From NCBI GenBank assembly GCA_014804225.1, contig JAAVAF010000002.1, forward strand, positions 1-11,863: a DNA stretch of 11,863 bases. Reading direction: 5' to 3'. This DNA comes from Lachnospiraceae bacterium (GTDB lineage Bacteria; Bacillota; Clostridia; Lachnospirales; Lachnospiraceae). Under the pieces are notes generated by a model. That model saw only the letters and a list, made by a program, of their open reading frames with translations, did not search any database and was not told where the DNA came from. The position numbers and the translations under genes were made by a program. Position 1 is the first letter of the stretch, and every line of letters begins with the position of its first letter. Shown here piece by piece: positions 4,973-11,812 of this stretch.

Positions 4973-6937
4973 ATGAAAATTACATTAAAAGACGGCTCCG
5001 TAAAGGAGTATAGCGAAGCGAAATCTGTTATTGACATTGCAAAGGATATCAGCGAAGGCCTTGCGCGCGTGGCGTGTGCGGGTGAAGTGAACAATGAAAT
5101 GGTGGATCTGCGGACGGTAATCAACAAGGACTGTGAGTTGAATATTATTACGGCGACAGACCCGAAAGCACTTTATGTGATTCGCCATACAGCATCGCAT
5201 GTGCTTGCAGAGGCGGTAAAACGTCTATTTCCGAATGCAAAAGTCACAATCGGACCTGCGATTGACGAAGGCTTTTACTACGACTTTGACGCAGAACCGT
5301 TCTCAAGAGAGGATTTGGACAAAATTGAGGCAGAGATGAAAAAAATCATCAAGGAAGGACATGAAATCACACGTTTTACCCTACCGAGAGCAGAGGCAAT
5401 CAAATTCATGGAGGAAAAGGGAGAGCCTTATAAGGTAGAGCTTATTCAGGATTTGCCGGAGGATTCCGAAATCAGCTTTTACGATCAGGGCGGATTTGTA
5501 GACCTTTGCGCAGGTCCTCATCTGATGAGCACAAAGGGCGTTAAGGCGTTTAAGCTTACTTCATCATCTATGGCATACTGGAGAGGAGATTCCAATAAGG
5601 CACGTTTACAGCGAATTTATGGTACTGCTTATAATAAGAAAGAAGAGCTTGCGGAGCATTTGGAGCGTATGGAGGACGCAAAGCGTCGCGACCATAATAA
5701 ACTCGGACGTGAGATGGATCTGTTTACGACGGTAGATGTAATCGGACAGGGACTTCCTTTGTTTACGCCCAAAGGAACAAAAATGATTATGAAGCTCCAG
5801 CGCTGGATTGAGGACTTGGAGGACAACGAGTGGGGATATATGAGAACAAGAACGCCTCTTATGGCAAAATCCGATTTGTATAAGATTTCGGGACACTGGG
5901 ATCATTACAAGGAGGGCATGTTTGTATTCGGAGATGAGGATAAGGATAAGGAAGTATATGCGCTTCGCCCGATGACTTGCCCGTTCCAGTATTATGTATA
6001 CAAAAACTCGCAGAAATCGTACCGTGATCTTCCTTGCAGATACAGTGAAACGTCTACGCTTTTCAGAAATGAAGACTCGGGAGAAATGCACGGATTGACG
6101 CGCGTTCGTCAGTTTACAATTTCAGAGGGACACTTGATTGTCAGACCGGATCAGATGGTGGAAGAGTTCAAGGGATGTCTTGCACTTGCAAAATACTGTC
6201 TGGAAACGCTTGGCGTGAATGAGGATGTGACTTATCACCTCTCGAAATGGGATCCCGAAAATAAGGAAAAATATATTGGAGAGCCGGAAGTTTGGAATGA
6301 AACAGAGCAGCATATCAGAGAGGTATTGACAGAGCTTGGAATTCCGTTTGTGGAGGATGTCGGTGAGGCGGCATTTTACGGACCGAAGGTAGATATCAAT
6401 GCAAAAAACGTATATGGTAAAGAAGATACGATGATTACCATTCAATGGGACGCGCTGCTTGCAGAACAGTTTGATATGTACTATATTGACCAGAATGGTG
6501 ACAAGGTTCGCCCTTATATTATCCATAGAACATCTATGGGCTGCTATGAGCGTACGCTTGCATGGCTGATTGAAAAGTATGCGGGCAAGTTCCCGACATG
6601 GCTGTGTGCTGAGCAGGTGCGCGTGCTCCCGATTTCAGATAAATATGAGGAGTATGCACAAAAAGTCTGCAAAGAATTGAAAAAGGCAGGCATTGATGCG
6701 ACAGTAGATAATCGTTCGGAAAAAATCGGATTTAAGATTCGTGAGGCAAGGCTTGATAAGCTTCCGTATATGCTTGTCGTTGGACAGCAGGAGGAGGCAG
6801 ATAATACGGTTTCCGTAAGAAGCCGTTTCGCAGGTGATGAGGGTGTGAAGTCCTTAGACAGCTTTATTGCGGATATTACGGAGGAAATTAGGACAAAGGA
6901 AATCCGCAAAGAAGTGCAGACACAAGAAAATCAATAA
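4973..6937 (+). CDS. thrS: Threonyl-tRNA synthetase
   Basis: This cytoplasmic enzyme activates threonine with ATP and loads it on tRNA-Thr. The 654 residues show the full domain order: TGS domain (about 1-62), editing domain with HTASH (72-76) and CAGPH (179-183), class II catalytic core (about 245-540) and anticodon-binding domain (about 545-645). The zinc ligands expected from the E. coli enzyme are present as Cys336 (MTCPFQ), His387 (SEGHLI) and His518 (IIHRT). Motif 2 is FRNEDSGEMHGLTRVRQFT and motif 3 is in GCYERTLAWLIEKY. CPFQ in place of CPGH, and Cys/Tyr in motif 3, mark a variant branch found in clostridia. GGGAGG at 4958-4963 supports ATG 4973. Regulation is by the upstream T-box. 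No strong terminator follows the stop at 6937; only a weak AT stem is seen. Confidence 0.97.
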   Translation: MKITLKDGSVKEYSEAKSVIDIAKDISEGLARVACAGEVNNEMVDLRTVINKDCELNIITATDPKALYVIRHTASHVLAEAVKRLFPNAKVTIGPAIDEGFYYDFDAEPFSREDLDKIEAEMKKIIKEGHEITRFTLPRAEAIKFMEEKGEPYKVELIQDLPEDSEISFYDQGGFVDLCAGPHLMSTKGVKAFKLTSSSMAYWRGDSNKARLQRIYGTAYNKKEELAEHLERMEDAKRRDHNKLGREMDLFTTVDVIGQGLPLFTPKGTKMIMKLQRWIEDLEDNEWGYMRTRTPLMAKSDLYKISGHWDHYKEGMFVFGDEDKDKEVYALRPMTCPFQYYVYKNSQKSYRDLPCRYSETSTLFRNEDSGEMHGLTRVRQFTISEGHLIVRPDQMVEEFKGCLALAKYCLETLGVNEDVTYHLSKWDPENKEKYIGEPEVWNETEQHIREVLTELGIPFVEDVGEAAFYGPKVDINAKNVYGKEDTMITIQWDALLAEQFDMYYIDQNGDKVRPYIIHRTSMGCYERTLAWLIEKYAGKFPTWLCAEQVRVLPISDKYEEYAQKVCKELKKAGIDATVDNRSEKIGFKIREARLDKLPYMLVVGQQEEADNTVSVRSRFAGDEGVKSLDSFIADITEEIRTKEIRKEVQTQENQ

Positions 6938-7042
6938 AAAATAATGAAATTATTGCAATCATGGTATAACACAGGTTTTGACATGACATACTAATCATAG
7001 GAACTTATTTAAAATGTTGATTTTGATTCAAGGAGGCAAATT

Positions 7043-7357
7043 ATGTCAGAATTAACCTGTGGCGTATCAAACTGTACCTATAACAAAGATCATTGCTGTT
7101 GCAAGGGTGACATCATGGTAGGTGGAAAGCACGCTTGTGACTGCGACAATACGTGTTGTGAAAGTTTTCACAAGCGAAGCGGCGATACCTTTACAAGTGC
7201 TGTCTCACATCCGAGCAAAACAATCAGCATTGACTGTGAAGCGATAAAATGCGCTTATAACAGCGACTATCGCTGCCACGCAGATCATGTAGATATCAAG
7301 GGTGGAAATGCCGGCACAAGCATGGAAACGCTTTGCGCGACATTCAGAGAGAAATAA
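7043..7357 (+). CDS. Cysteine-rich protein with two DUF1540 domains
   Basis: The protein has 104 residues with an AAGGAGG site 7 nt before ATG 7043. Two copies of a short Cys-rich module are visible. Residues 5-42 (TCGVSNCTYNKDHCCCKGDI ... CDCDNTCCESF) and 64-101 (DCEAIKCAYNSDYRCHADHVDI ... ETLCATF) share the C-x4-C-x-Y-N ... C ... V/I ... C pattern of DUF1540. The domain is suspected to bind metal through its cysteines, like a small metallothionein-type protein, but no function is established. The protein is soluble, without signal peptide. It sits between thrS and the infC operon, 105 nt after thrS. That gap has no convincing complete promoter: TTGACA at 6978-6983 lacks a good -10, and TGGTATAAC at 6962-6970 could be an extended -10. 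Confidence 0.88.
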   Translation: MSELTCGVSNCTYNKDHCCCKGDIMVGGKHACDCDNTCCESFHKRSGDTFTSAVSHPSKTISIDCEAIKCAYNSDYRCHADHVDIKGGNAGTSMETLCATFREK

Positions 7358-7382
7358 TTTCATCCAAATTTTATAAAAATAA

Positions 7383-7411
7383 TTGACAGAGTGGAAAGCA
7401 TGTGATATAGT
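7383..7411 (+). promoter_or_regulatory. Strong sigma-A promoter of the infC operon
   Basis: A consensus TTGACA (7383-7388) is 17 bp from TATAGT (7406-7411). The start point near 7418 gives a leader of about 280 nt before infC. Confidence 0.88.
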
Positions 7412-7416
7412 GTCAA

Positions 7417-7601
7417 TGTTTGGAACAGTTCAAACAGTACAATAAAGCAGAGTTTCCACTCTCACCCTATGGCAATCGGGCTGATAGGTGTTTATAATTT
7501 TGATTTTATACGCTTGCATTTTTATCTGTATAACGGATATAAAAATGATGGGTGTAAAAGTAGAAAATTAAGTGGATAATTCTGTGATTATCCACTTTTT
7601 T
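7417..7601 (+). promoter_or_regulatory. Structured leader of the infC-rpmI-rplT operon (presumed L20-type autoregulatory leader)
   Basis: The leader contains successive stems: TGTTTG/CAAACA (7417-7422/7431-7436), CACC-TAT/ATAGGTG (7463-7470/7484-7490, one bulged C), and a long hairpin with arms 7504-7511/7552-7559 and 7517-7525/7539-7547. It ends in an intrinsic terminator. In Bacillus and relatives the same operon has a leader where ribosomal protein L20 binds and causes premature termination. The layout here fits that, but L20 binding is inferred from gene order and not from a recognised motif. Confidence 0.6.
7570..7601 (+). terminator. Attenuator terminator in the infC leader
   Basis: AAGTGGATAAT (7570-7580) pairs perfectly with ATTATCCACTT (7587-7597), and six T follow (7596-7601). 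It lies about 100 nt before infC, so the operon must be regulated by read-through. Confidence 0.9.
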
Positions 7602-7675
7602 ATTCAATAAGACGACTCGCGAAGCGTGTCGACGTTTGATTCAATAAGACGACTCGCAAAGTGTGTCGACGTTTG
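7602..7675 (+). repeat. Two tandem 37-bp hairpin repeat units before infC
   Basis: Units 7602-7638 and 7639-7675 differ at two positions. Each can form CGAC-t-CGC/GCG-t-GTCG around a GAA or AAA loop. One difference (7625 C, 7662 T) keeps pairing as G-U and the other is in the loop. The first unit begins at the U-tract of the attenuator; the second ends 24 nt before the infC start. A third copy lies at 9023-9059. Confidence 0.9.
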
Positions 7676-7699
7676 ATTTCTTTATGGAGGTGTAAGGTT

Positions 7700-8206
7700 A
7701 TTAGCGATTTAATGATTAACGAACAAATTAGGGACAGAGAGGTACGTGTCATCGGTGTAGACGGTGAGCAACTTGGCATTATGTCAGCAAAGGAAGCGAT
7801 GAAGCTTGCAGATGAAGCAGGCGTCGATTTGGTAAAGATTGCACCCACGGCAAAGCCCCCTGTATGTAAGATTGTCGATTATGGAAAGTTCAAGTATGAG
7901 CAGACAAGGAAAGAGAAGGAAGCGAAGAAAAAGCAGAAAATAATCGACGTAAAGGAAATTCGCTTATCTCCAAACATCGATACGAATGATTTAAACACAA
8001 AGATTAATGCTGCCCGTAAGTTTTTAACGAAAGGTGATAAGGTGAAAGTGACACTGCGTTTTAGAGGACGAGAGATGGCACATATGCAAAACAGCAAGCA
8101 TATTCTGACAGATTTCGGTGAAAGCTTGAGTGATATTGCCGTAGTGGAAAAAGAGCCGAAGGTTGAGGGCAGAAGCATGACAATGTTTTTAGCTGAGAAA
8201 CGATAA
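7700..8206 (+). CDS. infC: Translation initiation factor IF-3, apparent AUU start
   Basis: IF-3 binds the 30S subunit, checks the initiator tRNA-start codon pairing and blocks early 50S joining. The 168 residues cover the N-terminal domain (MINEQIRDREVRVIGVDGEQ, then GVDLVKIAPTAKPPVCKIVDYGKFKYEQ), the lysine-rich linker (EKEAKKKQK) and the C-terminal domain (DVKEIRLSPNID, VTLRFRGREMAH, VEGRSMTMFLAEKR). GGAGG at 7686-7690 is 9 nt from ATT at 7700. The first in-frame ATG, at 7712, is 21 nt away, too far. IF-3 genes of E. coli and Geobacillus are known to start with AUU, which lets IF-3 limit its own translation. The family's usual ISDLMINEQIRD beginning agrees with 7700. Confidence 0.95.
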   Translation: MSDLMINEQIRDREVRVIGVDGEQLGIMSAKEAMKLADEAGVDLVKIAPTAKPPVCKIVDYGKFKYEQTRKEKEAKKKQKIIDVKEIRLSPNIDTNDLNTKINAARKFLTKGDKVKVTLRFRGREMAHMQNSKHILTDFGESLSDIAVVEKEPKVEGRSMTMFLAEKR

Positions 8207-8320
8207 GCAGTTATCCATGATCAACGCTTATGTCAGTTAAAATAGAAAAATGAGTAAGCGGCGATTTTGCAGAGCAAATGCAGAAGGCTGCCAAATAGCA
8301 TGAATTAGGAGGAAACAGAT

Positions 8321-8518
8321 ATGCCAAAAATGAAAACAAGCAAGTCAGCAGCAAAGCGCTTTAAAGTGACAGGAACAGGAAAATTAAAGAGATCAAAAGC
8401 TTATAAAAGCCATATCTTGACAAAGAAAACGACTAAGAGAAAGAGAAATCTCAGAAAGTCAACGATTACGGACGCAACAAATGTTAAAAATATGAAGAAA
8501 ATTTTACCGTATGCATAG
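8321..8518 (+). CDS. rpmI: 50S ribosomal protein L35
   Basis: The 65-residue basic protein begins MPKMKTSKSAAKRFKVTGTG and contains AYKSHILTKKTTKRKRNLRK, as expected for L35, and has the full family length. TAGGAGG (8308-8314) lies 6 nt before the ATG. It is 114 nt after infC. That gap (8207-8320) holds no gene or clear promoter, only minor stems, so it is probably on the infC transcript. Confidence 0.97.
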   Translation: MPKMKTSKSAAKRFKVTGTGKLKRSKAYKSHILTKKTTKRKRNLRKSTITDATNVKNMKKILPYA

Positions 8519-8578
8519 GAATGGCGCAGTAAGGTAAATGGGTTAAAACAAATAGTGAAACGTTTGGAGGATTAGAAA

Positions 8579-8935
8579 ATGGCAAGAATTAAAGGCGGTT
8601 TAAACGCAAGAAAAAAACATAACAGAGTATTAAAGCTTGCAAAGGGCTACAGAGGAGCGCGCTCTAAGCAGTACAGAGTAGCAAAGCAGTCCGTTATGAG
8701 AGCATTAGCATCTTCATATGCAGGTAGAAAAGAGAGAAAGCGTCAGTTCAGACAGCTTTGGATTGCACGTATCAATGCTGCTGCAAGAATGAATGGTTTA
8801 TCATACAGCAAGATGATGCATGGCTTAAAGATCGCTGGTGTAGACATCAATAGAAAGATGCTTGCCGAGATGGCAGTCAATGACGCAGAAGGCTTTAAGA
8901 CACTTGCAGAGCTTGCAAAGAGCAGCGTTGCGTAA
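8579..8935 (+). CDS. rplT: 50S ribosomal protein L20
   Basis: The 118 residues match L20 in full: MARIKGGLNARKKHNRVLKL, then the long basic N-terminal arm (YRGARSKQYRVAKQSVMRAL) and the globular C-terminal half (WIARINAAARMNGLSYSKMM, KMLAEMAVNDAEGFKTLAEL). L20 binds 23S rRNA early in 50S assembly and, in related bacteria, represses this operon through the leader. TTGGAGG (8564-8570) precedes the ATG by 8 nt. It is 60 nt after rpmI and is the last gene of the operon, with a terminator 60 nt after the stop. Confidence 0.98.
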   Translation: MARIKGGLNARKKHNRVLKLAKGYRGARSKQYRVAKQSVMRALASSYAGRKERKRQFRQLWIARINAAARMNGLSYSKMMHGLKIAGVDINRKMLAEMAVNDAEGFKTLAELAKSSVA

Positions 8936-8995
8936 GATCAGAACACGATTTAAAAGCAAAGACATTTTTAAGAAAATGAATAAAACGTACAAAAG

Positions 8996-9022
8996 ATTGA
9001 GTGCAGATGTACTCAATTTTTT
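8996..9022 (+). terminator. Terminator of the infC-rpmI-rplT operon
   Basis: ATTGAGT (8996-9002) pairs with ACTCAAT (9011-9017), extended by G-U and C-G pairs around an AGAT loop. T's run from 9017 to 9022. No promoter is seen between it and pepD. Confidence 0.88.
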
Positions 9023-9059
9023 GTCCAATAAGACGACTCGCGAAGCGGGTTGGCGTTTG
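9023..9059 (+). repeat. Third copy of the hairpin repeat, before pepD
   Basis: This copy matches the infC-leader units at nearly all central positions (CAATAAGACGACTCGCGAAG). Its differences at 9048 and 9050 leave the stem intact as U-G or G-U pairs. It begins right after the rplT terminator U-tract and ends 22 nt before the pepD start. Confidence 0.85.
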
Positions 9060-9081
9060 GTTATAAAAGGATTATGTGTGA

Positions 9082-10539
9082 GTGAATATGAGAGTATTGG
9101 AAAATTTAGAGCCGAAAAAGGTATTTTATTATTTCGAGGAGATTTGTCAAATTCCGCATGGTTCTGGAAACCTTGATGCAATCAGCAGTTATCTCGAAAA
9201 ATTTGCCAAGGACAGGGGACTGTTTCATATTCGGGATAAGGCAAATAATATTATTATTGTAAAGGAAGCGACTACCGGATATGATGCGGTAGAGCCGATT
9301 ATGCTTCAAGGTCATATGGATATGGTGGCAGTCAAAAATAATGACTGTGATATTGACTTGGAAAAGGACGCGCTGCGATTAAAGATTGATGGCGATTATG
9401 TATATGCAGAAGGGACAAGTCTTGGCGGTGACGACGGGATTGCGATTGCATATATGCTTGCATTGCTTGACGCGGATGATATACCGCATCCACGCATTGA
9501 GGCAGTGATGACAACCGATGAGGAAACGGGGCTTGACGGTGCGACAGCAATTGATTTATCGATGCTCAAAGCAAAAAGAATGCTGAATATTGATTCGGAG
9601 GAGGAGGGAATCCTTTTGACAAGCTGCGCTGGCGGTCTGCGGACAGACTGTCATCTTCCTGTAACTTTCATTGACAGACCAGTCGATAGCGTGTGCATTG
9701 ATATAACGGTGGACGGACTTATGGGAGGACATTCCGGCACGGAAATCAATAAGGAACGTGGAAATGCGATTAAAATCATAGGAATCATGCTGCAACAGCT
9801 TCTCTCAATATTTGACTTTCATATTGTTGATCTATCCGGCGGTGAAAAAGACAATGCAATACCGACTGCGGCACATACAGTTGTGTGCGTTGCAAAAAAT
9901 CGGCAAGAAGCATTTGAAGAAGAGATAAAAAGAATTGCACAAGAAGTAAAAAAAGAATATCAATCCAAGGAAAAAAATTTGTGTATCGGCGCTACTTTGC
10001 ATGAATTGGATGAACCTTGTGTATTTGATAAAGAAAGCACGGAAAGGATTGCGGCATTTTTAATGTCCATGCCAAACGGTGTTATGGCGATGAGCGCAGA
10101 CATTGAAGGTCTTGTGGAAACATCGCTGAATGCCGGCGTGATGCGGAGCACTGAAAATGAGGTTGTGGTATCGCTTTCTGTCAGAAGTGCGATTGATACG
10201 GTAAAGGCGAAGGTAAAGTTGCAAATTGATACGCTTACTAAGATTTTGGGCGGTTATACCGAGGCGCACGGAGATTACCCTGGATGGCAGTTTAACCCCG
10301 ATTCCAAGCTACGGGCGGATATGGTAAAAATTTACCGACAGATGTTTGAGAAAGATGTTAAAGTAGAGGCAATTCACGCGGGACTTGAGTGTGGAATTAT
10401 GATTTCGAAGATACCGGGACTTGACTGTGTTGCGTATGGTCCAAATATTTTCGATATTCACACGACGTCGGAAAGACTAAGTATTTCGTCGACGGAGAGA
10501 ATGTGGAATTATCTTTTGGAAATATTGAAGCAAAAATAA
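9082..10539 (+). CDS. pepD: Aminoacyl-histidine dipeptidase (M20 family, PepD-like)
   Basis: This is a cytoplasmic metallopeptidase expected to split Xaa-His and other dipeptides. The 485 residues match the M20C type in length and motifs: IMLQGHMDMV with His78 and Asp80, LGGDDGIA with Asp117 as the likely bridging ligand, TTDEETGLDG with catalytic Glu147 and metal ligand Glu148, NIDSEEEG with Asp171, and His460 in FDIHTTSERLS. A dimerisation-lid region (about 195-385) interrupts the catalytic domain. GTG 9082 is 10 nt from AAAAGGA (9065-9071); ATG 9088 is 16 nt away and is the alternative, two residues shorter. The gene stands alone. It has no recognisable promoter after the rplT terminator and may depend on read-through. 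Confidence 0.93.
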   Translation: MNMRVLENLEPKKVFYYFEEICQIPHGSGNLDAISSYLEKFAKDRGLFHIRDKANNIIIVKEATTGYDAVEPIMLQGHMDMVAVKNNDCDIDLEKDALRLKIDGDYVYAEGTSLGGDDGIAIAYMLALLDADDIPHPRIEAVMTTDEETGLDGATAIDLSMLKAKRMLNIDSEEEGILLTSCAGGLRTDCHLPVTFIDRPVDSVCIDITVDGLMGGHSGTEINKERGNAIKIIGIMLQQLLSIFDFHIVDLSGGEKDNAIPTAAHTVVCVAKNRQEAFEEEIKRIAQEVKKEYQSKEKNLCIGATLHELDEPCVFDKESTERIAAFLMSMPNGVMAMSADIEGLVETSLNAGVMRSTENEVVVSLSVRSAIDTVKAKVKLQIDTLTKILGGYTEAHGDYPGWQFNPDSKLRADMVKIYRQMFEKDVKVEAIHAGLECGIMISKIPGLDCVAYGPNIFDIHTTSERLSISSTERMWNYLLEILKQK

Positions 10540-10541
10540 TG

Positions 10542-10587
10542 CAACACCCCATACAGAACACGTTCCTGTCTGTATGGGGTGTTGTTT
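10542..10587. terminator. Shared terminator between convergent pepD and DUF378 genes
   Basis: A perfect 16-bp stem (10542-10557 with 10569-10584) surrounds an 11-nt loop. The plus-strand T-run is short (TTGTTT), while the minus strand reads ATTATTTTTG after the stem, so it may work better for the minus gene. It lies 3 nt after the pepD stop and about 40 nt from the DUF378 stop. Confidence 0.85.
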
Positions 10588-10624
10588 CCATATGGATTTT
10601 TTAAAATATGGTATTTGCTGTCTG

Positions 10625-10840
10625 TTAAGCTTCGCTTGTTGAATTGCCAAGACGCAAGTAGAAGCATATCAGATAAAGCCCACAGATACCGACCAGTGCA
10701 TAAATGATTCGGGAAAACCAAGTCATGCTTCCAAAGATGCTTGCAACAAGGTTAAAATCGAAAAAACCGATTAGTCCCCAGTTTACAGCGCCAATGATCG
10801 CAATCGTAAGTGCGATAGCATCAATTAATTTATTACCCAT
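10625..10840 (-). CDS. DUF378 family small membrane protein
   Basis: Two membrane helices (about residues 5-27 and 40-62) frame the motif IIGAVNWGLIGFFDFNLVASIFG, diagnostic of DUF378, followed by SRIIYALVGICGLYLICF. The family has no known function. I start it at 10840 (MGNKLIDAIAL, 71 residues), with AAAGGAG 11 nt upstream; the frame is open further back but has no ribosome binding site there. A hairpin lies in its 5' leader (10868-10889). No convincing promoter was found upstream. Confidence 0.9.
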   Translation of the reverse strand: MGNKLIDAIALTIAIIGAVNWGLIGFFDFNLVASIFGSMTWFSRIIYALVGICGLYLICFYLRLGNSTSEA

Positions 10841-10862
10841 ATAACACCATACTCCTTTCTTA

Positions 10863-10896
10863 GGAATGAGCGATTTCGCTTCATCGCTCGCCTTCC
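10863..10896 (-). repeat. Hairpin in the DUF378 leader
   Basis: GAGCGAT (10868-10874) pairs with ATCGCTC (10883-10889), and GGAA/TTCC (10863-10866/10893-10896) can extend it with a small bulge. It ends 6 nt before the ribosome binding site on the minus strand, so it could affect translation. No U-tract follows it. Confidence 0.6.
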
Positions 10897-11075
10897 GTGT
10901 CATGATTGTTTTTAGGAATCGTTAAAAAGAAAATGTTAAATTTTCTCCTAAAAGTAGTATGATTAAAAAATCAAAAGTTATACGGTTTTCATCAAGGTGT
11001 TTTATAAATTTGTATCAATAAATGATTGAAAAAATGGTAAAAGCTGTAATAATTTCATAAACTTACATAATTAAA

Positions 11076-11104
11076 TTGAAATAATTGGTTTGATGTGGTA
11101 CTAT
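11076..11104 (+). promoter_or_regulatory. Upstream promoter of the DUF6465 gene
   Basis: TTGAAA (11076-11081), a 17-bp spacer and TACTAT (11099-11104), preceded by TGG as an extended -10. TATAGT overlaps at 11102-11107 as an alternative -10 with a 20-bp spacer. Confidence 0.5.
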
Positions 11105-11144
11105 AGTGATGCACAAAGGAAGTCCAAATTTAATATTGCAGGTA

Positions 11145-11173
11145 TTGACAAAGTCAATAAATGTGGGTATATT
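11145..11173 (+). promoter_or_regulatory. Main promoter of the DUF6465 gene
   Basis: Consensus TTGACA (11145-11150), a 17-bp spacer and TATATT (11168-11173). The -35 lies in a palindrome TATTGAC-aaa-GTCAATA (11143-11159), a possible operator. Confidence 0.72.
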
Positions 11174-11270
11174 AAGGAAGTGCGTTATAAATGTTTTAGC
11201 AACTAGGTTAGGCATAGGAGTTATTTTTAGCAGATAAAATAAAGATGAGTGATTTTAGGAGAGGTTAGAA

Positions 11271-11756
11271 GTGAGAGCAAAAAAAGTAGAAAAAAACACA
11301 GCAGCAAAGAAAACAGTAGAAAAGAAGGTAGTTGCAGCAGTAAAGCCGGTTGAAACAGCAGCAGCACAGGAGAGCGAAGTAAAGGCAGAGGTAAAAGTCG
11401 AGGAGCCTGCAAAGGAAGCATCAGCAGAGGCAAAGCCTGTAGCAGTAGCAAAGAAGCCTGCAAAGGCAGTTGCAGCAAAGAAAACCGCTGCAAAGACGAC
11501 AACAGCAAAGAAGGAAACAGCACCTAAGGCTGCGAAAACGACTAAGACAGCAAAGACAGTTTCTCAGAAGATTGTTTTACAGGTAGAAGGCAAAGAGCTG
11601 GATATGGAAAGTATCGCAAATCGCGTAAAGGAAGCTTATGTGGCAGAGGGGCATTCCGCTTCTTCCATAAAGGATGTTGCAATCTACATAAAGCCATCAG
11701 AAAATATGGTTTATTATGTGATTGACGATTATGCATCAGGCATCAGCTTATACTAA
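11271..11756 (+). CDS. Lys/Ala-rich DUF6465 family protein
   Basis: A GTG start at 11271 follows AGGAGAGG (11257-11264) by 6 nt. The first ~97 of 161 residues are a low-complexity tail of Lys, Ala, Thr, Val and Glu with repeated AKK, AAKK and KPA units, like histone H1-like or HU-tail sequences; it should be disordered and basic. Residues 98-161 form a compact domain (SQKIVLQVEGKELDMESIAN, AYVAEGHSASSIKDVAIYIK, ENMVYYVIDDYASGISLY) that resembles DUF6465, a Lachnospiraceae-type family without known function. Nucleic acid binding by the tail is a reasonable guess only. It is monocistronic with its own promoters and terminator. Confidence 0.8.
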   Translation: MRAKKVEKNTAAKKTVEKKVVAAVKPVETAAAQESEVKAEVKVEEPAKEASAEAKPVAVAKKPAKAVAAKKTAAKTTTAKKETAPKAAKTTKTAKTVSQKIVLQVEGKELDMESIANRVKEAYVAEGHSASSIKDVAIYIKPSENMVYYVIDDYASGISLY

Positions 11757-11776
11757 AAAGGATTATTTGAAATTGG

Positions 11777-11807
11777 AAAAACCCCGAAGTGATATTTTCG
11801 GGGTTTT
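11777..11807. terminator. Bidirectional terminator
   Basis: AAAACCCCGAA (11778-11788) pairs with TTCGGGGTTTT (11797-11807) in an 11-bp stem. The A-run on the left and T-run on the right suit termination in both directions, as expected between two convergent genes. Confidence 0.88.
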
Positions 11808-11812
11808 GTGAT

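Larger units (their letters stand above)
10904..11270. other. AT-rich intergenic region without genes
   Basis: No coding frame is supported here on either strand. It contains two plus-strand promoters (11076-11104 and 11145-11173), a 7-bp palindrome overlapping the second, and an untranslated leader of roughly 90 nt for the DUF6465 gene. The remainder is A/T-rich and featureless to my reading. Confidence 0.6.

Noticed and set aside
5606..6091. 161-residue minus-strand ORF within thrS
   Set aside because: It is a shadow of thrS, with no ribosome binding site and no recognisable family.
7602..7675. Tandem repeat as a possible CRISPR array
   Set aside because: The two units abut directly with no spacer, and the third copy is single and 1.3 kb away. 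No cas genes are present.
9050..9067. TTGGCG and TATAAA as a pepD promoter
   Set aside because: The spacing is about 6 bp and the -10 overlaps the ribosome binding site, so it cannot serve pepD.
10838..10857. Five-codon minigene ATG GTG TTA TAT GGG TAA overlapping the DUF378 start
   Set aside because: Its ATG is 1 nt from the ribosome binding site, too close for initiation, and so short a frame is expected by chance.
11271..11560. Lys/Ala-rich segment as a true histone H1 or HU protein
   Set aside because: There is no HU or H1 globular core. The ordered part is the DUF6465-like C-terminus, so only the tail composition is similar.
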